Shown: positions 10,081-22,620, counted from the first letter of the stretch. The stretch: 64,000 bases of DNA from Nyssa sinensis (GCA_008638375.1 CM018048.1:3731940-3795939); one strand, 5' to 3'. Numbers and translations are program-made. The notes: generated by a model not told the origin, from the sequence alone.

Positions 10081-12957
10081 GGTTTAAAGCATGTTTTCCT
10101 TGGTCCAGGTGATACTTTTCCTGTTATTATATCATCTGAATTATCTGAGTCCCAAGATGAAAAATTAATTCAGACCCTGAATAGGCATAGGTCGGCTATA
10201 GGTTGGAGCATAGCTGACATAAAAGGTGTTAGTCCCCTAGTTTGTTCGCATAAAATTAATTTGGAGGAAGGAACTAACCCTTGTAGAGACCCCCAGCATA
10301 GTTTTAATCCCACTATGAAGGAAGTGGTGAAAAATAAAGTTTTGAAACTATGAGACGCAGGCATTATATTTCCTATTGCTAATAGTAAATGGGTTAGTCC
10401 TACGCAGGTTGTCCCGAAAAAGTCAGGTGTCACTGTGATAAAAACTGACCTAGGAGATTTAGTCCCTACAAGACTTGTGACTGGATGGCGGATGTGCATT
10501 GATTATAGAAAACTAAATGCCGCCACGCGAAAAGACCATTTTCCTCTCCCTTTTATTGATCAAATTCTTGAGCGTGTGGCTGGTCATCCTTATTATTGTT
10601 TCTTAGATGGTTATTTTGGTTATTATCAAATTGAAATTGCATTAAAAGACCAGGAAAAAACCACTTTTACTTGTCCTTTTGGTACTTATGCTTTTCGTAG
10701 AATGCCATTTGGATTGTGTAATGCACCTGCTACTTTTCAACGTTGCATGATGAGTATTTTTAATGATATGGTTGAAAATTGCATGGAAGTGTTTATGGAT
10801 GATGTGACTGTGTTTGGATCTTCTTTTGATGCATGCTTAGTGAATATAGAGAGAGTGTTGAGCCGTTGTGAGGAGAAGGACTTGGTTTTGAATTGGAAAA
10901 AATGTCATTTTATGGTCCCTTCAAGTATTGTCTTGGGGCATATTATTTCTTCTAGAGGGATAGAGGTTGATCAATCTAAGATTGAATTAATCTCTAAATT
11001 GCCTACACCTAAGACAGTCAAGGATGTGAGATCTTTTCTTGGTCATGCAGGTTTTTATAGGAGGTTTATACAAAATTTTTCTAGCATATCTAGACCACTA
11101 TGTGACCTTCTAGCTAAAGATGCCCAATTTGAGTGGACACAAGCGTGTCAAGAGGCCTTTAAAATGCTAATTGGCAAGCTTACCTCAGCACCCATAATGC
11201 AACCACCTGATTGGACTTTACCTTTTGAGATTATGTGTGATGCCAGTGATTATGCTGTAGGTGCTGTTCTTGGACAGCGAAGGGAGAAGAAGCCATTTGT
11301 CATTTACTATGCTAGTAGAACTCTAAATAGTGCTCAGATGAATTACTCTACTACTGAAAAAGAGTTGCTAGCTATTGTGTTTGCTTTGGACAAATTTCGT
11401 GCTTATTTAATTGGTTCTCCTATTCTTGTTTTCACAGATCATGCAGCCCTTAAGTACCTTCTCACCAAGAAGGATGCTAAGGCGCGATTAATACGGTGGA
11501 TTTTAGTTTTGCAGGAATTTGACATCACCATCAAAGATAAGAAAGGAGTGGAGAACGTAATGGCTGACCATCTCTCGAGGCTCACATTTGAAGACACCTC
11601 TAACCACCTGCCAATTAGAGATGATTTTCCTGATGAGCATTTACTTTCTATTGCTACTTTACCATGGTTTGCTCATATTGTGAATTATTTGGTTGCAGGT
11701 GAGATACCAGTGGATTGGAGCGCTTAAGATAAGAGGAAGTTCATGACTGAGGTACGTAATTTCTATTGGGATGACCCTTATCTTTTCAAATACTGCCCTG
11801 ACCAAATTTTAAGGCGTTGCATACCTGATGAAGAGATTTCTAGTGTTTTAGAATTATGTCACACCCAAGCTTGTGGGGGCCACTTCTCAATGAAGAAAAC
11901 TACTGCAAAAATTTTGTAGTGTGGATTTTATTGGCCTACTTTGTTTAAGGATGCTAACATCTATTGTCGATCATGTGAACAGTGTCAAAAGTTAGGAGCT
12001 ATGACCCGTCGTAATATGATGCCTTTAAACCCAATTTTAGTGATTGAAATTTTTGATTGTTGGGGCATTGATTTCATGGGACCATTTCCTCCTTCTTTTG
12101 GATATCTATATATTATTGTGGCAGTAGATTATGTCTCAAAATGGGTAGAGGCCGCAGCTTGCAGATGTAATGATAACAAGACGGTGATTAAATTTCTGAA
12201 AGAGAATGTGTTGTCTAGGTTTGGTACACCACGTGCTATCATTAGTGACCGAAGAACACACTTTTGTAACCGTTCTTTTGAGGCCTTGATGAAAAAATAT
12301 GGGGTGGTACATAAAGTCTCTACTGCTTATCATCCCCAGACTAGTGGACAGGTAGAACTTGCAAATAGGAAAATTAAGCAAATTTTAGAAAAAACGGTTA
12401 ACCCGGATCGCAAAGATTGGTCTGTGAGATTAGTTGATGCACTTTGGGCCTACTGTACAGCTTTCAAAACTCCCTTAGGCATGTCACCTTATAGGCTTGT
12501 TTTTGGAAAGCCTTGTCACTTACCTGTGGAGCTCGAGCATCGAGTTTATTGGGCTGTAAAGCATTTCAATTTTGACATAAGAGAAGCAGGTAAGTTGAGA
12601 AAATTGCAATTGACTGAGTTAGAAGAATTGAGAAATGATGCTTATGAGAATTCTAGAATCTATAAGGCCAAAATGAAAGCATTTCATGATAAAAATATTT
12701 TGAGAAAAACTTTTAAGCCTAATGATCGAGTATTTTTATATGATTCTAGACTCCATAAGCACCCAGGAAAACTCAGGTCTAGATGGACATGCCCCTTTAT
12801 AGTGAAAAATGTTTTTGGACATGGGGTAGTCGAAATAGAGGATCCTAACGATGGTCGGGTTTTTAAAGTAAATGGCCAGCGCCTTAAAGTTTTGTTTAAT
12901 AGGCAAGTTCTAGAGGTGGAAGACATTCCACTTATGGACCCAGTTTATCACCCTTGA
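10081..12957 (+). pseudogene. Athila-like pol (RT, RNase H, integrase), broken
   Basis: The longest open part is 10435-11727: RT with MCIDYRKLNAATRKDHFPLP, the MPFGLCNAPATFQRC segment and the active-site FMDD, followed by RNase H (FEIMCDASDYAVGAVL, TTEKELLAIV, FTDHAALKYL). Integrase is open at 11941-12957, with CRSCEQCQK completing the zinc motif that begins upstream, WGIDFMGPF for the first Asp, ISDRRTHF for the second Asp (GG is usual where RR stands) and SGQVELANR for the Glu. In-frame stops occur near 10350, at 11725-11727 and near 11917. No chromodomain follows, as in Athila elements. Reverse transcription and integration are therefore lost. Confidence 0.9.
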
Positions 12958-13314
12958 TAGCGCCATGCAGGTATGTTTTTTATTTTATTTTATTTTTGTT
13001 TTATTTTAGTTTCGTTCTTTTTCTTTTTGTTTGTTGCTGTTTTCCTTGTTTTTAGTTTGCAGGTTCATTTCATTTTGTTAGTTCGGATTGCCATCTTTGG
13101 TGCTTAGTGAGCTGCCCCCGACACATCAAGTGTATTCTCTCCTTTTCTGTACCCTTCCATTAAAGTTTGATTGTTAAACATTGAGGACAATGTTTCATTT
13201 AAGTTGGGGGGTGGTGGTTGCAAATTCAACATTTAAACTGTTGTGGCATATTTTCATGTGTCAAATTTTTTTTTTTTTTTAAATTTGCATCACACGTGTA
13301 TCTCTTTCACATGA
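12958..13314 (+). other. Athila 3' non-coding region, first part
   Basis: T-rich sequence after integrase with no ORF. It includes a GTTGGGGGGTGG tract near 13203. It continues at 15271-16616 after the inserted solo LTR. No envelope-like gene was found in either part. Confidence 0.6.
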
Positions 13315-15270
13315 TGATGAGTGCGCAAAAGTGCACTCTAAATATCCCATTATTTGATTAAAATGCTAGAAAGTGGATAGAAATGTAGGAATATACTTGA
13401 TATTATTTTATTCAATTTCTATTTACAATAAGAGGTATTTGAGCATTAAATTATAAGATTTTATATCTCAAATATTGCATTATTTGTTGGCGAGAGATAC
13501 TTTGCAATTGCGCTTTTCACTTAATATTTTTGGAACTATTTTTGACTTTTTGACACATTCGACTATTGAGTTTCAATTGAGATTTGGATGACGTTAGAAT
13601 TTCAGAATGAGAAAGTGGTCTTCATGAAATATTTAGAGGACGTCTTGGGCTTTTTAAAAAGGTCTGGTTTGCAAAAATCGGAGTTCGTTTGGATATCCAA
13701 ATATTATTTCAAAGACAGGCCTGGAAAGCTGCTATGAACATGTCCGTCCAGCCAAATTGAAGGGGCTGTAACTTGAGCTTCCAAAGTCCAAATCAGATGG
13801 TTCTTGAGCCTAAAACTATCTACTCATCCGGGGCTACAACTTTTGTGAAGAGCCCGAGTTAAGATTCAGTTGTTATCTCATAGAAAACGGAGCGTAAAGA
13901 TGGGCGCTGCTGGACATGTGCGGCTGGAGAAGAAAATAAAAAAAAAAAAAGTTTGAAAAGTCAAAGGAAATGAAAACAAAGCAAGAAAAAGCCAAATGGC
14001 TTTGTACGGTTGAAGCTTATGCTCATTTGGGACGTGAGGTGGCAGCCAATGTGTGGGGCCAATGCATGGAAAAAGAGAAAATTCAATTCATGTGTCCAGG
14101 GTATGGGCTGAATAAGAAAAGTCTCCTGTGGCGCAAAGCTGGTTTGTTGTGGGGCCCGATGCCAAATACAAAAATAAAGGGAAAATGAGCTGATGGCTTG
14201 ATGTGCGGGCTGAAGCAGGCGCAAAGGCCATGCGCGAGGCGCTGGGGCCCATGCGGCTATTGGGCATGCGGTTGTGTGGCCTTGGCTAAATGGCGCGACT
14301 GAATCAAGTAAGGCTTAAGTGGGCCCAGGTCAGTGCGGAGGTGTTTTTTTTTTAGGGCTAATTAAAGAGGAAAATATAGAGAGAACAGGGACAGCGACAG
14401 AAGAGTGAACACAGAGGGAGGACGGCTGTTGACAGAGCTGCGGCGCAAAGGAGAAGAACACAAGAAAAATTACAGAGACACTGAACAGTATGGAAAAAGA
14501 CAGCGCAGTGACGCCATGGCAGATTATTTCTCTGTGAGGTTTATGTTATTCATCCTGTACATGAATAACTAAATTTCTAAGTGGGGTTAGGGATGAACTT
14601 GCACCATATATGGCTATTTTGATTTATTTTGATTCCTGTACATGGTTTTAATTTGTTAAATTCTTCGTTGATCATTCTAAATTTATTGTTAGATTTTATT
14701 GACCGAATAATTAAAGGTTTTAATCCATTTATAGATTCAGTCATGCTTTTTCTATTGAATGGATTAATGTTTTGATTATTTTTGGAACAATTAAATATTT
14801 ATATTGATTCAATTCTTTGCTGCAATATTGCTCGTTCGGTATATTGTCGTCGTTGGATTTTTTCAATATGAATATTAATTTGAGAGGCTTAAAAGTGTTG
14901 AATGATGTTTCGAAGGGTTATTTTCAGTTTAATTTTAATGCATAATTTTAAATCTTCCGATTGAGATTTTTAGAATTTAATTTCTCAATTGAGTTATCTG
15001 TGAATTAAAAATAATTGAAATACCATATATGTGCAAGGGATTCCCGACACTCCACTGTTCGTTAAATTTGAATATTTTCTTCCATTAATTAATTTGTTTA
15101 ATTTTTAGTTGCATTTAAAATCACTTTCTATATTTTTATTTTTTCGTTAACCGTCTAATACTTCTGTAGTTTCAGAAATTCTGTTTATTATTCTTTTAAT
15201 TTAGTCTCCCTGTGGAATCGACACCCCAAAGCTACACTACAACTACCGCATTATTCTTTGGGCGTAATCA
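13315..15270 (+). mobile_element. Solo LTR of an Athila-related element, nested
   Basis: 1956 bp starting TGATGAGTGCGC and ending GGCGTAATCA, related to the host element's LTRs at both ends. The middle (about 13500-14500) differs and is longer, so it comes from a sister subfamily. It is flanked by CATGA at 13310-13314 and 15271-15275, so this LTR inserted on its own account and its internal part was then lost by LTR-LTR recombination. Confidence 0.92.
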
Positions 15271-15275
15271 CATGA

Positions 15276-16616
15276 GTACTCATTTTCATTCATAGCTATT
15301 TTTGTGAATTCACCAAATCCACCATAATCATTCCACTGAGGCATTCACAGAATTTTTAATGCACTTATCCAAACTTTGTGGTAAGATGGTGGTTTGACAC
15401 ATATAGCTAGAGAACTCTTTTGCTTAAGTATTCGTGTGTGTTTTGGAAAGGATTGAGAGCTTTCAAATTCAAATTGTGATAAGCATTCATTGATCTGTTG
15501 AATTGGGCACTTCTTTTGAGAATATCATTACATGGTTGGTGGTATGACGGCGGATATACTTGGGATATGACGAAGGTCAATTTAGGATTAACGTTTGAGC
15601 CTTTCAAGCTAACCTTTCTCATCATGGACCCTTAGTAGCCAACTTTGAGCCCATAAACACATTTAGTTTTTTTTTCATGTGCCTGCATCATCCATACCTC
15701 TCCACATTGGAGTATAGCCTATACAGTGATTTACCTACCCTTTTTACTTCCAAGTGTGTACTAGGTGTGGAATTTACATTTCTTATCTTTTGTGTTGAAT
15801 TGGAGAAAGCAGAAAAAGTAAAAAGAAAAAGAAAGAGTACAGTGCAAAGTATTCAGTTGGGTGAGCATCAAAGTCAATGAGCATCAAACTTTATTCTATT
15901 GGAAAAAAAAAAGAAAAAAAAAAGGGGGTTGAAAAAAAATTGAAAAAGGTGAAGAAAAAGAGAGAGGAAGAAGAAGAAGGAGATGTTTTGTTATTCAGTA
16001 ATTTGAAAAGTTGAAGAGTGCATCAAGTGAGAAGTTTGGTTCGTTATGATTCTTAATGAAATTCTCTTAGTATGTACTTGGAAGCTTTTGAATCCTTTTT
16101 ATCCTTTTCTTCATATAGCCTCAACCCGAGCCACGTTACAACCCTTTTATGTTGATCGTTCTGACCCTAAGTAAGCCTATGGAAAAAGTGGTAGAAGTCT
16201 CATTTGTTAGTGCGCCTATCATAAAATCAATGTTTGCTTGTTGCTTGTGCGTAATTGCCTAATTTTTCATTGAGCGTATACACCCCTTGTCAACTCCATA
16301 GAGAGAATCCCTACATGAAACACTTTCGTACCCGTGAGATATGGAGTTGAACCTTTTGCTTGAGATGTTCTTGATGTTGTATGTGTCATAATTTGTGGTT
16401 AGATGGATATGGTTTGGAACACACACACTCTATGTGAATTGCTATAAGTGGACTGATTGTTATAGAATTTTTGAATTCCTAAAATTGCTTTGATTTGTGA
16501 ACCTAAAAAAAAAAAAAAAGTGTGCTTAAATGCTTTCTGTGTATGGTCTTCCTTGATCCCTTTTTGCCAAATGCATGGAAATTGCTAGAGACTAGCAATG
16601 AGTAAGTTAGGGGGTG
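15276..16616 (+). other. Athila 3' non-coding region, second part, with polypurine tract
   Basis: No ORF with recognisable similarity. A purine-rich stretch runs at about 15900-15990. The tract AGTAAGTTAGGGGG at 16601-16614, immediately before the right LTR, is the likely polypurine tract that primes plus-strand DNA. Confidence 0.7.
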
Positions 16617-18166
16617 TGATGAGTGTGTAAAAGTGCACTCTAAATACTCAATTATTGGATTAAATTGTTAAGAAAGTGAATAAAAATGTTGGGTTGTGAT
16701 TAATATTATTTGATTTAATTTTTATTCACAGTGAGATATATTTAAGCGTCATTTTATAATATTTTAAACCTCAAATAAATATATTAAATAGTCTTTGTAA
16801 ATTTTATTCTTGAGCGGTTAAAAATTCATTATTTGGTTCGGTTACTCATGGTGAGATTAATGTATTAATTGTTGGGTTGCAGGGAGCAAGGAAAAAGAAT
16901 AAAGAAAAGAATTAAAGTGCAACTTGGCTTGGCTGAGCAGGCGTTGAAGCCAACCAAAAGAAAGAAAAAAAAAAGTCAAAGAAGCAACACCATTGCAAAA
17001 GAAAAAATAAAGAAAAGAGGAGAAGTGAAGTAAAAGTAAGGCATTTGGTGCAGGAGTGGGCTTATGCGCTAGGGGCCTGGGCTGTTGTTGGGGACGGACT
17101 GCTGCAGCTAAAGGGATAGAATTGAAAAAAAAATTAAGGCACGGTTCAAGTGGGCCCAGGCTTGCGGCAAACGGCTTGGGCGCAAGGTGCATGTGCCGTG
17201 AAGGGGCGCTGATTGGGTCAGTTGGTATGCGGCAAAGCAAGCCCAGGCGCGCAAGTCCAAGGGGCTTTAGGGCGCTACAGTGACATAAAAAGAGAAAAAT
17301 TAAACCAGAGGGGGGCTTATGCACTGTTGCGGCGCAGGAAATTAGAAGAGAACAGAACACAGGCGGCTGTGCGGCGTACGGCAGAACAGGAAAAATCCGT
17401 CGCAGTCACGTCATGTCAAATTATTGCTCCGTGAGGTTTATGTTATCCATCCTGTACATAGGTAACTAAATTTTTGAGTGGGGTTAGGGATGAACTTGCA
17501 CCATAGATGGCTTTTTTAATTTATTTTGATTCCTATACATGGTTTTAATTTGTTAAATTCTTCGTTGATCATTCATAATTAATTGTTGGATTTAATTGTC
17601 CGAATAATTAAAGGTTTTAGTCCGTTTATAGATTCAGTCATGCTTTTTCTATCGAATAGATTAATGTTTTGATTATTTTTGGAACAATTAAATATTTATA
17701 TTGATTCAATTCTCTGCTGCAGTATTACTTGTCGGGTATATTGTTGTCATTGTATTTTATCAATGTGAATAATAATTTGAGTGATTTAAAGATGATGAAT
17801 GAATTTTCGAAGGGTTATTTTCAGTCTAATTTTGATGCATAATTTTAAATCTTCCGATTGAGATTTTTGGAATTTAATTTCTCAATTGAGTTATCTGTGA
17901 ATTAAAAATAATTGAAATACCATATATGTGCAAGGGATTCCCAACACTCCACTATTCGTTAAATTTGAATATTTTCTTCTATTAATTAATTTGTTTAATT
18001 TTTAGTTGCATTCAAAATCACTTTTTATATTTTATTTTCTCATTAACCGTCTAATACTTCTGTAGTTTCAGAAATTCTGTTTATTATTCTTTTAATTTAG
18101 TCTCCCTGTGGAATCGACACCCCAAAGCTACACTACAATTACCACGTTATTCTTTGGGCGTAATCC
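16617..18166 (+). repeat. Right (3') LTR of the Athila-like element
   Basis: 1550 bp, very similar to 5697-7257. Its last base is C where CA would be expected, so the terminal dinucleotide has mutated. The GGGCT duplication follows directly at 18167-18171. Confidence 0.92.
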
Positions 18167-18171
18167 GGGCT

Positions 18172-19722
18172 GATTAGACCGGTGGGTCTAACTTGGTCCA
18201 CCTTATTTTTTTGACAAACATCACACTCTCGAATAAATTTTCGTACGTGCCCCTTCATGCCTTTCCAATAAAAAACTGATTTGATTCTATGGAGAGATTT
18301 ATGGAGCCCTTCATGTGTGTTAGAATGGAATTCCTTGATTATAGGAATAATCAATTCGGATGTGGGCAAGAGGTAAATTCTATCCTGAAAGAAAATCAAT
18401 CCTCCCTTGAATAGCCACGATCCCAATGCTTCTCTTCCCTTGATTTTTGCCACCAAATCTTGCAAGTAGGGGTTAGCGAAAATTTTAGATTTTATGGGAT
18501 CCACCCAATTAAGAATAGGAGAAGATATTGCACATGCTTGGATTTCAAATTTTTGAGAAAGGGCATCTGCGGCTGAATTTTCCTTGCTTTTTTTGTAGTG
18601 AATTTGAAAATTAAATTCCAAGAGCTTTACCAACCATTTTTGTTGAGCAGCCGTAGTAATTGTTTGTCCCAACAGAAATTGCAAGCTTTTTTGGTCCATC
18701 CGAACAATAAATTTGGCTCCTAAAAGATATGTACGCCATTTTTGGTCCGCCTTAACTAAAGCCAACATTTCCTTCTCATATGTGGATAAGGCAAGATTTT
18801 TTCCATGTAAAGCTTGGCTAAAAAAAGCAATTTGTCGGTCTCCTTGCATGAGCATTGCACCCAAAGCCACGCCGGAGGCATTACATTCCACAATGAACAG
18901 TTGCAAAAAATCCAGAAGAGCCAATACGGGTCTGGATGTCATGGCCCTTTTTAATTCTTCAAAAGCATGCTCTGCCACAGGGGTCCACCTAAAGGAATCC
19001 GTCTTGAGCATATAGATCAATGGTTGTGCAATGATGCTATAGCGGTGGATGAATTTTCGGTAATAACCAGTGAGGCCCAAAAAACCTCGCAAGCCCTTCA
19101 ATATAGTCGGCTTGGGCCATGTCATCATTGAGGATTTTTTTTTCGGATCCATGGCCACCCCACGATGAGAAATTAAATGCCCCAAGTAGCCAACTTCCTC
19201 TTGTCCAAATTGGCATTTTTTCCGCTTGACAAAAAATTGGTTAGTTTGCAAAATGTATAGCACACGCCGCACATGTAATAAATGTTCCTTCCATGACTTG
19301 CTAAAAATAAGGATATCATTAAAAAATACCAAAACGAATTTACGAAGAAATGGCTTGAATACCTCATTCATCACGCTTTGAAAAGTGGCAGGTGCATTTG
19401 TGAGGCCAAATGGCATGACCAAAAATTCATAATGGCCTTGGTGTGTGCGGAAAGCCATTTTCTCAATATCTCCAGGGTGCATACGAATTTGATGGTATCC
19501 CAACCGCAAGTTAAACTTTGTAAAAAATCGTGCCCTATGTAATTCATCTAATAACTCATCGATGACGGGAATCGGGAAGTTATCCTTGACTGTAATGTTG
19601 TTGAGTGCTCGATAATAGACACATAGTAGCCTCGAGCCATCGTATTTTTTGACCAATAATACGGGCGAGGAATAGGGACTCGTGCTAAGACGCACCACAC
19701 CGGATGATAAGGGCTCCTTCAC
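18172..19722 (-). pseudogene. Chromovirus RT, RNase H and integrase zinc domain (fragment)
   Basis: Open for about 516 codons before running into the Athila LTR. RT shows VLLVKKYDGS, DNFPIPVIDELLDEL, MPFGLTNAPATFQ and FSKSWKEHL. RNase H shows FIVECNASGVALGAML and STYEKEMLALV. The integrase zinc motif (HEGLHKSLHR then CDVCQKNK) follows. Several catalytic residues are altered: KFNLRLGYHQ where Asp is usual, FFNDIL in place of xxDDIL, and CNAS in RNase H where CDAS is usual. These changes, all Asp to Asn, would inactivate the enzyme although the frame is open. The rest of integrase is at 4574-5691. Confidence 0.88.
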
Positions 19723-21413
19723 TATTTTCTCAATTTCATTTTTTTGGTAATGAGGATACCGATAAAGCTTGACCGAAATTGGATTGACTCCCTATAGCAA
19801 CGAAATCTTGTGATCTTGAAAGCGCTAAGGTGAAAGCCTTGAACATCTTGGAAAATGGCCGAATATTGATGCAAAATGGTCACCAAATCCTGATTTAATT
19901 GGCTAACCATAACTCCTTGCTTTTCTCCCAAATTTAAAGAATTGAGTTGCAATAAAAAAGCTCTTTTTCCTTTCCGCAACTGCTCCCCCAAATCATAATC
20001 ACCCATGATTTTATTGCTAAGCCCTTTGTCCCATGCAACTCTACCATTTTTCCCTCCCACTGAAACCGCATCCATAGCTTATTGAATTCCCAAATAATTG
20101 GACCTAATTGTTTTAGCCATTGAGTTCCAAAAACGGCATCACATTCTTCCACAGGCAAAAGGAAAAAATCCACATGAAATTGAACCTTTTGCACTGAAAT
20201 AGGAAGATATTCACACAATCCTTCACTCTTTATTTTATTTCCATCACCCACTTGCACATAAAATTCTCCCTTTTTTTGTGGGATAAATTCCCATTTTGGT
20301 ACCTAACTGCGAATTCAAAAAGTTATGGGTGCTACCAGAATCCAACAATATTCTAACCATGGAATCTCCAATTTTTCCAACAAAACGCATGGTCTGAGGT
20401 GCCGCATTTCCCAAAATAGCATGAAAACTAATTTCGGGAATGTCCTCTTCCTCCTCTACGGTAGTTTCATCCAACAGCTCATCAATGGAAGGAAAAATTC
20501 CTTTTATTAAAAATAACTTCTTGCAACGATGGCCTGGGGAAAAATTTTCATAACAATTGAAGCATAATTTACGCGTCCTCCTTTCTTGTAACTCAGTCGG
20601 GCTCAACCTTTTGATGGTGAGGTTACGAGCTCGGGCAAGAGATGCCGAGGGTAAGGGTGGTTGTCCCATGATTGATAGGGCCTTCCGAGGTTCCACGTAC
20701 CCTCTCTTCCATTGGTCGTACATACGAGACTTATAAAGCCGTGCAAGACTGATAGCGGCTGACAAGGAAATTTTATTACATGCTTGCACGTCAACTCATA
20801 TTGCCACCTTTAACCCGCTCACGAAGCACCCAACTTCTTGTTCTTCGGATAAATGTCCAGCTCGATGTAACAAACAAACAAACTTCATTTGGCAATCACG
20901 AATGCTTCCTGTTCGTTTAAGCTTGGTAAGATCCCCAAAAAAAATTTAGTATCACGAAGGCCCATAACGTAAATGCAACTCGTACTTGAAAACCTCCCAA
21001 TTGACACCTTCTCGCTGATGTTTGAAACGTTGATACCATAACTGGACATCACCATCCAAGTGGTAACCGGCCATGGGAAGTTTCTTTGCCTCTTTCGTGT
21101 ATTGGAACTCAAAGAATTGCTCCACCCGGCAAATCCACCCGGTTGGATCTTCTATGCCATCATAGCGTGGAAAGTCCAACTTCGTGATTTTGGGTTCGAG
21201 AAAGCTTCCTCCCGAGGGGCTACAACCAGGCCCACGAGAAGACTCGGCATCGTCATCATGTCCTCCACCGTGTGTAGAAAAATGAGCAAACATGTTCTCC
21301 ATATGCTTTAAGAGGCGCTCTTCACTAGCCCTCATGGCTTGTTGTAGTTCCTTTTGGCCTGCAGCCAATGAGCCAAGCTCGTTCTCCACTTGCTCAAGGC
21401 GGTGGTCGGACAT
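19722..21413 (-). pseudogene. Chromovirus gag-protease, frameshifted
   Basis: Gag begins at ATG 21413, directly after the primer-binding site, with MSDHRLEQVENELGSL, a coiled-coil-like start. FPRYDGIEDPTGWICRVEQFF and WEVFKYELHLRYG are capsid hallmarks. The frame breaks at about 20955. A later frame (20244-20789) holds the zinc knuckle CFNCYENFSPGHRC and the protease motif ILLDSGSTHNFL. Further frame changes occur at about 20250 and 19930 before RT. An upstream open stretch reaching 21623 lies in the LTR and is not coding. Confidence 0.85.
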
Positions 21414-21430
21414 GCCTGGCTCTAATACCA
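21414..21430 (-). other. Primer-binding site of the chromovirus (initiator tRNA-Met)
   Basis: On the minus strand TGGTATTAGAGCCAGGC starts 3 bases after the 5' LTR and differs by one base from the standard TGGTATCAGAGC complement of initiator tRNA-Met. The gag ATG follows with no spacer. Confidence 0.9.
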
Positions 21431-21433
21431 CGT

Positions 21434-21848
21434 TGTTACGTGCCGTAGTTTTTGATCTCGTGGTGGGTTTATGAACGGGTAGAGAACAAGGGTCGTCCTT
21501 GCGTTTTCTACCTATGATGAAAAGTTTGTAGGATACTTCGAGGGATCCTAGGCCTCCTATGATTGGTTTAATTCGAGGAAAACCACGACTCCAAGTCAAC
21601 CCCAGGTTGAGAGTAATAATCATGTGATAATTTTATTCATGGCCTCAAGTTATTAAATAGCCGAACGACTTTTGATGGAATAGGCAACAACCTATTCTTA
21701 GGGAAATGAAAATTACACTTGCCTAATTCTAGCAGAAATTTATTGAAAGGAAATAACAGTGACTGAAAGTAAATAACACAAGGAAATATGATTGATTCTA
21801 ATTGGTAAGCATCAATCACTCCCATCCCATGATCCTTGGTCCCTGACA
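21434..21848 (-). repeat. Right LTR of the chromovirus (its 5' LTR)
   Basis: 415 bp partner of 4196-4610, followed by the CCTTT duplication at 21849-21853. Confidence 0.92.
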
Positions 21849-21853
21849 CCTTT

Positions 21854-22490
21854 CTAATTATACCAAATAAGAATAAGAAATAAAAAAGTTAGAATAAACA
21901 TTCATGAAAAATAAATTTTACCCTACCAAACATGACATATAAGAATTTAAAGTTGCTTAGATTGATTCCTAAAGAGGTAGTTTTACATCACCTAATAACT
22001 GTCTAACACATGGAAATTAGAATGTCTCACTCAAACTCATGCTAGTTTTTAAATTAGATACTTAAACCATGATTAAACTATGGTTTACTAGTTGATTAGG
22101 GGTAAAATTAAGTCATTGATTCCTTAGGTTGCTCCAACGCACTGAAATTGGTTTCAACTACCTATTTGCTCAGTTGAAAATTAATTTGAAAACTTTAATA
22201 ATTAACTGAACAAAGTCCGGCCAAACCATTGTTTACAAAATTTATTTTCAGAATTAAATCATAAAAAAAACTCTGAGGATGACGGGTGGATCTCATGAGC
22301 TAGGAAATTAGTTTTGTGATAAATTTAATGAGATATTCTATTTTAAAAAAAAAAAATTATTTTTTAATAATCTTTTTCGTCTTAAGTTAAAGAGGTTAAA
22401 CTCTCTTTGAATATAAATAAAATAAAATTTTCATAATATATCAATTTAATTGGTCATAGGAATTTACAGTTCATCAATGAAAAGAAAAAA
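21854..22490. other. Intergenic sequence, nothing recognised
   Basis: AT-rich, no ORF with similarity to known families and no clear repeat structure. Confidence 0.5.
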
Positions 22491-22499
22491 ATTAACCAA

Positions 22500-22620
22500 C
22501 TGAAGCTAGATTAGTTGACGACTCATACTCTTTTTCAAAAAGGAAGTCATGAATTCGAGTTTCACTCTTTATTAAGGAGGATGTGAGAATTATTTTCACC
22601 CAATCATGAGCTGGGTTGGG
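22500..22620 (+). mobile_element. Candidate SINE-like element
   Basis: TTAGTTGACGACTCATACTC resembles a degenerate A box, and CATGAATTCGAGTTTCAC about 35 bases on resembles a B box, as in tRNA-derived SINEs. The 3' part merges into the 119-bp repeat described next. Ends and target duplication are not resolved. Confidence 0.4.

Larger units (their letters stand above)
5697..18166 (+). mobile_element. Athila-like Ty3/gypsy retrotransposon, nested and inactive
   Basis: Inserted into the integrase region of the chromovirus, with 5-bp duplication GGGCT at 5692-5696 and 18167-18171. LTRs are 5697-7257 and 16617-18166. A primer-binding site starts at 7263 and a purine tract precedes the right LTR (about 16601-16614). 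Gag, protease, RT, RNase H and integrase follow in Ty3/gypsy order. The NAIVTRSGK segment, the protease motif DLGASVNLMP and the long LTRs are Athila-like. No envelope-like ORF is seen in the 3' part. Every gene carries stops or frameshifts. A solo LTR of a related element sits at 13315-15270. Confidence 0.93.
4196..21848 (-). mobile_element. Ty3/gypsy chromovirus, split by a nested Athila element
   Basis: Outer element of a nest, read on the minus strand. Its 415-bp LTRs (4196-4610 and 21434-21848) begin TGTTA and end in CA in plus-strand view, and are flanked by a 5-bp duplication CCTTT (4191-4195 and 21849-21853). The primer-binding site at 21414-21430 matches initiator tRNA-Met. Domain order from the right is Gag with a CCHC zinc knuckle, protease, RT, RNase H, the zinc part of integrase, then (after the Athila insertion at 5697-18166) the integrase core and a C-terminal chromodomain. 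A chromodomain and short LTRs point to a chromovirus. I lean to Reina-like from LTR length, but that is inference. Coding sequence is broken in gag, protease and RT. Confidence 0.93.

Noticed and set aside
12958..16616. Possible envelope-like gene of the Athila element
   Set aside because: No ORF with signal peptide or membrane segments in either part of the 3' region; the region is non-coding and interrupted by a solo LTR.
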